From the NCBI GenBank assembly GCA_002340325.1, contig DDLV01000090.1:1-29495 (forward strand): DNA of 29,495 nucleotides, read 5' to 3'. Made by a program: the position numbers and the translations under genes. The stretch is from Glaciecola sp. UBA2563. GTDB taxonomy: Bacteria; Pseudomonadota; Gammaproteobacteria; Enterobacterales; Alteromonadaceae. The notes under the pieces were generated by a model that worked only from the letters and a program-made list of their open reading frames with translations, was not told the origin of the DNA and searched no databases. How positions within the stretch are numbered: the first letter of the stretch is position 1; each line of letters begins with the position of its first letter. Of this stretch, positions 23,687 through 29,495 are shown in pieces.

Positions 23687-25837
23687 ATGAAAAAACTTGG
23701 TTTGTTCGCACTGGTGGTAGGCATCATTGTTTTGTTTTTTGCACTAGGGCTGGACCAATATTTTACCCTTGACGGCTTAAAAGCGACTATGGGCGATTTT
23801 GAGCGCTGGAAGGAGAGTAATCTTCTGTTGTTGGCAGGCGTGTTTTTTATCGCTTACGTGGCAATGGCTGCGCTATCTTTGCCAGGCGCGGCGATCATGA
23901 CCCTTGGTGCCGGCGCTATTTTCGGGTTATGGCTTGGCTTACTTATCGCTTCGTTTGCTAGCAGCATCGGAGCTTTACTTGCGTTTTGGGTTGCTCGGTA
24001 TATTGCAAGAGATTCATTAAAATCTAAATTCCCCGACAAAGTCGCATCGATTGATGCGGGAATTGCGAGAGACGGTGCGTTTTATCTTTTCACCTTGAGG
24101 CTAGTACCGCTATTCCCTTTCTTTCTTATTAACATGCTGATGGGTTTGACCAGTCTGAAGTCCTTTACGTTTTATTGGGTGAGTCAGGTAGGCATGCTCG
24201 CAGGGACTTTTGTATACGTCAATGCAGGCACTCAATTGGCACAGCTCGACAGTCTCGCCGGTATCATCTCGTTTGAACTTTTATTGTCGTTTGCGTTGCT
24301 GGGTATTTTTCCGTTAATTGCTAAATTTGTTGTAAATTCAATCAAGCGCCAACGTGTTTACAAAAACTGGGATAAACCTGATAAGTTCGATCAAAATCTT
24401 ATTGTCATTGGCGCAGGCGCTGCAGGTCTAGTGACAAGTTACATTGCCGCTGCCGTTAAAGCTGAAGTCACGTTGATTGAGGCAGGCGAAATGGGCGGTG
24501 ATTGCCTTAACTATGGTTGTGTTCCAAGTAAAGCCATCATTAAATCTGCGAAAGTTGTCAACACGATAACGTCTAGCGACCATTTTGGTGTTGAATCAGA
24601 TTCACCTCGGATTAATTTTAAGCGTGTGATGCAACGCGTTCATGAAGTTATCGCCGAAATTGCCCCACACGATAGTGTCGAAAGATATACAGGACTCGGT
24701 GTTAATGTTATTAAAGGATATGCCACATTCATCGACCCGTGGACGGTTGAAATTAATCATAATGACGGGGAGGTCAGTCGATTAACGGCGCGTCACTTTG
24801 TCATTGCAACAGGTGCGCGCGCTTTTGTACCGCCCTTACCTGGCATAGAAACGTCTGGCTATGTCACCAGCGACACGCTATGGACAGAATTTGCCAAATT
24901 AGATAATGCGCCCAAAGAGCTGTTAGTGTTAGGTGGCGGCCCTATAGGTTGCGAGTTAGCGCAGGGTTTTTCGCGGCTTGGTTCATCCGTTTCTGTCGTA
25001 GAGATGGCTGACAGCATAATGGGTAGGGAAGATAAAGATGTCGCAGACTTTGTTAGCAGTACCCTTGAAAAGAGTGGCGTCAATATTCTCACACAGCATG
25101 CGGCAGTGCGTTTCGAGCAATCGGATGGTGAAAAATTTCTCATCGTTGAACACCAAGGAAACACAAAACAACTGCGCTATGACCAAATCATTGTTGCTGT
25201 GGGTCGTCAAGCAAGGTTAACCGGCTTCGGGCTTGAAAAAATAGGCGTTGAAACAGGTAGGACACTGCAAACAAACGAACTTTTAGAAACGAATTTTCCG
25301 CATATCTTAGGTGCAGGCGATGTTGTTGGCCCCTATCAGTTTACCCATGTTGCTGCGCATCAAGCTTGGTATGCGTCAGTTAATGCATTATTTGGGCAAT
25401 TCAAGAAGTTCAAAGTTGATTATCGAGTGATCCCTTGGACGACATTTGTCGACCCAGAGGTTGCTAGGGTTGGGCTAAACGAAAGAGACGCACTTGAGCA
25501 AAAACTTAATATCGATATCACCCGTTATGAAATTAAAGAACTTGATCGGGCTATCACCGAAAGCGCTACGGAAGGATTTATCAAAGTTATCACTCCGAAA
25601 GGCAAAGATAAGATCTTGGGCGTCACCATAGTCAGTGAGCATGCAGGCGAACTATTGGCGGAATTTGTCATGGCAATGAAGTACAACTTGGGATTGAATA
25701 AAATCTTGGGCACGATTCATAGCTACCCAACATGGGCTGAAACGAATAAGTATGTTGCAGGTGAATGGAAACGGGCAAATAAACCTGACACTGTGCTTAA
25801 ATGGTTAGAAAAGTATCATCAATACCGAAGAGGATAA
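23687..25837 (+). CDS. VTT (DedA/TVP38-like) membrane domain fused to a flavin disulfide reductase-type enzyme
   Basis: A 716-residue fusion. Residues 1 to about 225 are a VTT membrane domain: LSLPGAAIMTLGAGAIFGLW, FLINMLMGLTSLKSFTFYWV and, between them, the family motif FTLRLVPLFPFF. From about 235 it is a class I pyridine nucleotide-disulfide oxidoreductase: FAD loop VIGAGAAGLVTSY, redox pair in GGDCLNYGCVPSK (CxxxxC). The second Rossmann motif is LVLGGGPIGCELAQGFSRLG, the FAD site GAGDVVGPYQFTHVAAHQAW. The dimer-interface end HSYPTWAE keeps the catalytic His-Glu pattern of dihydrolipoamide dehydrogenase and mercuric reductase. No C-terminal Cys pair is present, so it is not a classical MerA. 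AAGGAA precedes the ATG by six bases. The ynjBCD genes start 19 bases on, so all four are probably one operon. The electron acceptor is unknown; a quinone, thiol or metal at the membrane would fit. Confidence 0.9.
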   Translation: MKKLGLFALVVGIIVLFFALGLDQYFTLDGLKATMGDFERWKESNLLLLAGVFFIAYVAMAALSLPGAAIMTLGAGAIFGLWLGLLIASFASSIGALLAFWVARYIARDSLKSKFPDKVASIDAGIARDGAFYLFTLRLVPLFPFFLINMLMGLTSLKSFTFYWVSQVGMLAGTFVYVNAGTQLAQLDSLAGIISFELLLSFALLGIFPLIAKFVVNSIKRQRVYKNWDKPDKFDQNLIVIGAGAAGLVTSYIAAAVKAEVTLIEAGEMGGDCLNYGCVPSKAIIKSAKVVNTITSSDHFGVESDSPRINFKRVMQRVHEVIAEIAPHDSVERYTGLGVNVIKGYATFIDPWTVEINHNDGEVSRLTARHFVIATGARAFVPPLPGIETSGYVTSDTLWTEFAKLDNAPKELLVLGGGPIGCELAQGFSRLGSSVSVVEMADSIMGREDKDVADFVSSTLEKSGVNILTQHAAVRFEQSDGEKFLIVEHQGNTKQLRYDQIIVAVGRQARLTGFGLEKIGVETGRTLQTNELLETNFPHILGAGDVVGPYQFTHVAAHQAWYASVNALFGQFKKFKVDYRVIPWTTFVDPEVARVGLNERDALEQKLNIDITRYEIKELDRAITESATEGFIKVITPKGKDKILGVTIVSEHAGELLAEFVMAMKYNLGLNKILGTIHSYPTWAETNKYVAGEWKRANKPDTVLKWLEKYHQYRRG

Positions 25838-25856
25838 TACAACGCAATCTGCAGGT

Positions 25857-27053
25857 TTGAGACGACATCTACACCGCTGTTATCTGCTCTTTAGGTTGGC
25901 GTGCATAACCGTTTTTACCACATCAGTTAACGCTGAGAATAAAACAGTTTATTTTCACGCATGGGGTGGGAGTCCACAAATTAATGCATATATCGAATGG
26001 GTCGCTGAACAGGTAAAAGCGCAAAATGGCATTGAGCTAGAGCATATCAAACTTGCAAACACTAGTGATGCTGTCAATCAAGTTCTTGCACAAAAAGTCG
26101 CTTCGCCTAACGCCGTTGGCACGATTGACCTGATATGGTTGAACGGCGAAAATTTTGCTTCGATGGCTGATAATGATTTACTCAGGGAAAATTGGGCAAC
26201 ATCACTTAGCAATTTTAACTTAACCAATCCACAACAGAATCCAGATGTTTTATACGATTTTGGTGTACCGACCTTAGGACGAGAAAGCCCTTGGGGACGT
26301 GCATCACTAGCATTTTATTACAATGAAAAGCACTTAATTGAACCGCCCAAAACAGCATTAGAGTTACTGGCTTGGTCAAAACGCCAACCTAACCGATTTA
26401 CATATCCGCACATTGATGACTTTATTGGTATGAGCTTTGTTAAATACGTGCTTATTGCAAGCGTTAAGAACGACCCAAGCATCAACGAAGCATTACTCTA
26501 CCAACCCGTAGATTCTGATAAATTTGACACGGTGACGCAACCGTTATGGGCGTATTTAGATAAACTGCATCCTACAATGTGGCGCAAAGGACGCTTTTTT
26601 GTCAGAGATAATGGATGGTTAAAACGGATCTTTGATGATGAAGAAATCTTACTGGCATTAACATTCTCCGCAGGTAATATCCCTGCATCCGTTGATCGCT
26701 TTGCGCTGCCAGTGACAACACGAACTTACACAATGCAAGATGGCAGTTTAAGTAATGTTCACTTTGTCACGATCCCTTTCAACGCGCCGAATCCACAATA
26801 CGCAAAGGACGTCGCAAATTTTCTGTTATCCCCCATTGCACAAGCAGAAAAGTTAAAACCTACTATTTGGGGCGATGCTACCGTGCTAGATGTATCACGT
26901 TTGCCTCCTGAACAGATGCAATATTTTGGCAATCATCAAACACATCCTAGCGCGCTAGATCTAACGCGTAAAATACTTGCGTTAAAAGAACCTCATCCTT
27001 CTTGGATAGGGCCCTTAAAATCCGCTTGGAAATCACGCTATGAAAGCGATTAA
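25857..27053 (+). CDS. ynjB: ABC transporter substrate-binding protein YnjB
   Basis: A 398-residue periplasmic solute-binding protein of the YnjB type (E. coli YnjB 388 residues). The start is TTG 25857, giving a signal peptide MRRHLHRCYLLFRLACITVF with cleavage near VNA-ENKTV. Core features are VYFHAWGGSPQINAYIEWVA (residues 31-50), then TIDLIWLNGENFASMADNDL, the hinge segment ESPWGRASLAFYYNE, and VHFVTIPFNAPNPQYAKDVA in the second lobe. The substrate of YnjBCD has never been established; thiamine- or iron-type binding folds are related. No ATG is available without losing the signal peptide, and the Shine-Dalgarno AGG is very close to the TTG, so the start is less certain than the gene. Confidence 0.88.
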   Translation: MRRHLHRCYLLFRLACITVFTTSVNAENKTVYFHAWGGSPQINAYIEWVAEQVKAQNGIELEHIKLANTSDAVNQVLAQKVASPNAVGTIDLIWLNGENFASMADNDLLRENWATSLSNFNLTNPQQNPDVLYDFGVPTLGRESPWGRASLAFYYNEKHLIEPPKTALELLAWSKRQPNRFTYPHIDDFIGMSFVKYVLIASVKNDPSINEALLYQPVDSDKFDTVTQPLWAYLDKLHPTMWRKGRFFVRDNGWLKRIFDDEEILLALTFSAGNIPASVDRFALPVTTRTYTMQDGSLSNVHFVTIPFNAPNPQYAKDVANFLLSPIAQAEKLKPTIWGDATVLDVSRLPPEQMQYFGNHQTHPSALDLTRKILALKEPHPSWIGPLKSAWKSRYESD

Positions 27054-28713
27054 GTGGCCCGCACTCCTGCTTACCAGTCTCTTATTATTGCCCGTATTCG
27101 GAGGTGTATTAAGTGTGCTTTTACCCGCGTTCGGTTATCTTCCTGCGCTAGAGAAAACACAGTTTACACTCATCTATTTTAAACAGCTTACTGAACAAGC
27201 AACGTTCCACAATATGATCATACTGACGCTAAGTTCTGGCGTCATAAGCACGTTATTAGCAACGTTAATGGCGATGTTGATCACCGCTCATGCATACACT
27301 CGAAGGTCTCTAGCCTATTGGAACAGTAAATTCAGGCCTATGCTTGTCGTGCCGCATGTTGCCGCAGCCATTGCGTTTGGTTTTTTAATTGCGCCAAGCG
27401 GCTTTGTCTTGCGCTTGCTTTCACCGACGATAACGGGGTATGCATTACCACCTTCTTGGAATGTTCCTAATGATGATTTTGGTGTTGTCATGACGTTAGC
27501 ATTTGCATTAAAGGAAATGCCATTTATTTTGCTACTTACAGTGGCTTTATTGTTACAAGTTCAGCGCAAGATAGCGTTTGAAAAGCAACATCAAATTTCC
27601 CAAACGTTAGGCTTTCCGCCCTTCCCTTCATTTTTGTTGATCGCATGGCCACAAGTGTATCCACTCATCAGGCTACCGATATTTGCCGTGCTTATTTATA
27701 CCGGCTCAAGTGTTGAGATCCCGCTAATTTTGGGGCCGAGTAACCCATCAACCATATCGGTAAACATGTTAACAGCGACTTACAACGTAGACTTAGAACA
27801 ACGATTCATTGCCTCTGCTTTGGCAATCATTCAAGTTGTTGTCTGTGCTGCAAGCATTTTTATCTGGTTAGGCATCGAAAAAATAGGTGCTTGGGTGTGT
27901 CAACTATTGATGAGAACTGATAATACAAAATGGGCATTTTGGGCAATAGAAAAAATCAGCGTCTTTGTTTTATATTTCAATGTTGCGATTATGGTGGTTG
28001 CCCTATCTTCATTATTTTTACTTAGTTTTACCGGTCATTGGCCATTTGGGAGCGCGCTTCCATTATCTTTCACAATGATTAACTGGCAATTTGCGTTAGG
28101 TCAGTTACAAACACCGCTCGTTAACTCTTTTGGACTTGCTTGTATGGTAGGTATTTTGAGCTTAACCCTATGTGTAATTGCAATGGAGACAACGGTAAAC
28201 TCACAAAAGCAGGCTAGGTTATTAAGCGGTATTAACTACATACCCCTGTTGTTTCCTATGATTGTATTTATGTTTGGAGCAGCCACACTTATATCCTATC
28301 TATTTGGCGCGTATTCAATTATTGGCGTGGTCATATTACATTTCGTTGTTGTAACACCCTATACGTGGTTATCTCTATCACAGCAATACTACGCCTTGGA
28401 CAAACGACTCATTCACGTCGCGCACAGCCTTGGTGCTAGTCAACTGAAGTGTTTTTTCACCATCAAAATGCCGTTGCTATGGCCTTCTCTTATGATGGCA
28501 TTAGCGCTTGGGTTTAGCATCAGTCTTGCCCAGTATTTACCCACTTTGCTGGGCAGTGCAGGCAGTCTATCAACAGTCACGACTGAAGCAGTAGCGCTTG
28601 CAAGTGGTGGCAGTAGACGGCTAATTGCCGTGTATGCAATTATTCAAATTTTAATGCCAGCACTCGTTTTTTTAGTGTTAACAACAAACTGGAAAAGAAT
28701 ACGCTATCGTTAG
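27040..28713 (+). CDS. ynjC: ABC transporter permease YnjC (two fused permease halves)
   Basis: A 557-residue inner-membrane permease made of two tandem BPD_transp_1 domains, as in E. coli YnjC (about 511). The first half has about six membrane helices (ALLLTSLLLLPVFGGVLSVL; MIILTLSSGVISTLLATLMA; LVVPHVAAAIAFGFLIAP), with the EAA-type loop near ISQTLGFPPFPSFLLIAWPQ. The second half repeats the layout (VLYFNVAIMVVALSSLFLLS; IPLLFPMIVFMFGAATLISY), with the loop HVAHSLGASQLKCFFTIKMP. Each loop docks one ATPase subunit. The ATG overlaps the end of ynjB by 14 bases, so translation is coupled. Confidence 0.9.
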   Translation: MKAIKWPALLLTSLLLLPVFGGVLSVLLPAFGYLPALEKTQFTLIYFKQLTEQATFHNMIILTLSSGVISTLLATLMAMLITAHAYTRRSLAYWNSKFRPMLVVPHVAAAIAFGFLIAPSGFVLRLLSPTITGYALPPSWNVPNDDFGVVMTLAFALKEMPFILLLTVALLLQVQRKIAFEKQHQISQTLGFPPFPSFLLIAWPQVYPLIRLPIFAVLIYTGSSVEIPLILGPSNPSTISVNMLTATYNVDLEQRFIASALAIIQVVVCAASIFIWLGIEKIGAWVCQLLMRTDNTKWAFWAIEKISVFVLYFNVAIMVVALSSLFLLSFTGHWPFGSALPLSFTMINWQFALGQLQTPLVNSFGLACMVGILSLTLCVIAMETTVNSQKQARLLSGINYIPLLFPMIVFMFGAATLISYLFGAYSIIGVVILHFVVVTPYTWLSLSQQYYALDKRLIHVAHSLGASQLKCFFTIKMPLLWPSLMMALALGFSISLAQYLPTLLGSAGSLSTVTTEAVALASGGSRRLIAVYAIIQILMPALVFLVLTTNWKRIRYR

Positions 28714-28739
28714 ACGGTGATTCTTATTATTTTCATATC

Positions 28740-29357
28740 ATGCTAGAAATAAATAATCTCAATATCTCAGTAGGTGATAAAACGCTTATTGAAGTGAACG
28801 CAAACGTAAAAAATGGCGAGATTTTGTCGATTATGGGCCCTTCCGGCTCAGGAAAATCAACGTTATTAAGTTGGATTATTGGGCAATTAAGTAATGATTT
28901 TACGGCGACCGGAAGTCTTGTTTTAAACGGCAAAGACATAACGCACTTGTCAACAGAAAAACGAAGTATCGGACTGATGTTTCAAGATCCTGTACTGTTC
29001 CCTCACCTTTCGGTGTTTGACAATATCGGCTATGGAATAAAGGGTTCAAAAAAGCAAAAACGCGACAGAATCCACGCGCTGTTAAGCAATGTTAACTTAG
29101 AAGGTTTTGCTGACCGTATGCCCAATACCTTATCAGGTGGACAACAAAGCCGCATCGCGCTGCTTCGATTGATTGCTAGCGAACCAGATGCGGTTTTACT
29201 CGATGAGCCATTTTCAAACCTGGACGCCCGAAACAAACACCACACGAGAGACTTCGTATTTGAACACCTAACGCACGCCAAAATCCCCATCATTCTCGTC
29301 ACGCATGACCAAGAAGACGTAAAGGCTGTCGATGGAAACCTTATTACGTTTGAATAA
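28740..29357 (+). CDS. ynjD: ABC transporter ATP-binding protein YnjD
   Basis: A 205-residue ABC ATPase (E. coli YnjD 217). Complete motif set: Walker A GPSGSGKST (residues 33-41), Q-loop MFQDPVLFPHLSV (about 80-92), signature LSGGQQSRIALLRLIAS (about 131-147), Walker B AVLLDEPFSNLD and H-loop VTHDQED (about 189-195). Members of this importer class normally work as a homodimer on the two permease halves. It starts 26 bases after ynjC and ends the operon. No strong terminator is visible in the 138 bases left in the window, where a second family B repeat begins. Confidence 0.93.
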   Translation: MLEINNLNISVGDKTLIEVNANVKNGEILSIMGPSGSGKSTLLSWIIGQLSNDFTATGSLVLNGKDITHLSTEKRSIGLMFQDPVLFPHLSVFDNIGYGIKGSKKQKRDRIHALLSNVNLEGFADRMPNTLSGGQQSRIALLRLIASEPDAVLLDEPFSNLDARNKHHTRDFVFEHLTHAKIPIILVTHDQEDVKAVDGNLITFE

Positions 29358-29440
29358 GCTCGGAACCTCAATCAACATTACCACCAAAAACACGCTAATA
29401 GTTTTGGCTCTGGTTTCTTTAGTTGTTGAGTCTCAAATGC

Positions 29441-29495
29441 GTTGATTAACAGTTGATTGTAGATATTAGTGAGTTGAAAGCTTCGAATTCATGGA
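29441..29495. repeat. Palindromic repeat family B, second copy cut by the window edge
   Basis: The last 55 bases match 23448-23502 in the same orientation at 50 of 55 positions, including the unchanged block AAGCTTCGAATTCATGGA up to the central hairpin. The rest of the copy, including its right arm, lies beyond the window. The five differences fall in the arms. Confidence 0.85.

Noticed and set aside
1..29495. Stop-codon reassignment as explanation for the two interrupted genes
   Set aside because: Both TAG and TAA end other genes normally in this window (for example TAG at 11591 and TAA at 25835), so neither is a general sense codon here.

Overview
The window looks like chromosomal DNA from a marine gammaproteobacterium of the Alteromonadales type (Alteromonas/Paraglaciecola-like). 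I infer this from the moderate-to-low GC, the gene content (NhaD, glutaryl-CoA dehydrogenase, a Cache-CheW protein with the DRNLYER signature, YnjBCD) and the palindromic intergenic repeats. This is inference, and no rRNA, tRNA or CRISPR array was seen to anchor it.

Layout. Positions 1-6446 are all on the minus strand: an NhaD Na+/H+ antiporter with a PAS domain inserted between membrane segments (runs off the left edge), a 42-residue membrane microprotein with its own Shine-Dalgarno and terminator, a small helical protein overlapping a DUF115/MptE-like (motility accessory factor) protein, and an 871-codon double-sensor CheW protein interrupted by an in-frame TAG. At 6873-8057 (+) lies glutaryl-CoA dehydrogenase, interrupted by an in-frame TAA. 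A degenerate hemerythrin-like protein (-), a glycosyltransferase plus methylthioribose-kinase-like pair (+) and a DUF1499 protein (-) follow.

Positions 11501-16081 (+) form the most system-like block: a 30-residue lipoprotein, XpaC, TelA, an SPFH protein ending in a GYF_2-type domain, and a double zinc-ribbon protein with a C-terminal membrane anchor. These pieces resemble two Bacillus membrane-stress modules (xpaC-yaaN and ydjG/ydjI) joined in one operon. Positions 16182-22467 (-) hold a YHS-domain exported protein and a likely operon of a CDP-alcohol phosphatidyltransferase, a sterol-desaturase-type hydroxylase and a 1446-residue SNF2 ATPase. Positions 22723-29357 (+) hold an unknown exported protein, then a VTT(DedA-like)/flavin disulfide reductase fusion followed closely by ynjB-ynjC-ynjD, an ABC importer of unknown substrate.

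Non-coding structure. Two families of long imperfect palindromes are present. Family A (6676-6839 and 10647-10819) has a constant core, and its two copies show a compensatory base-pair change. Family B (23411-23610, with a second copy cut by the right edge at 29441) flanks the VTT-reductase/ynjBCD block as same-orientation copies. The two nonsense codons lie about 2.2 kb apart in otherwise well-preserved genes, so they are either real pseudogenisation or sequence error.
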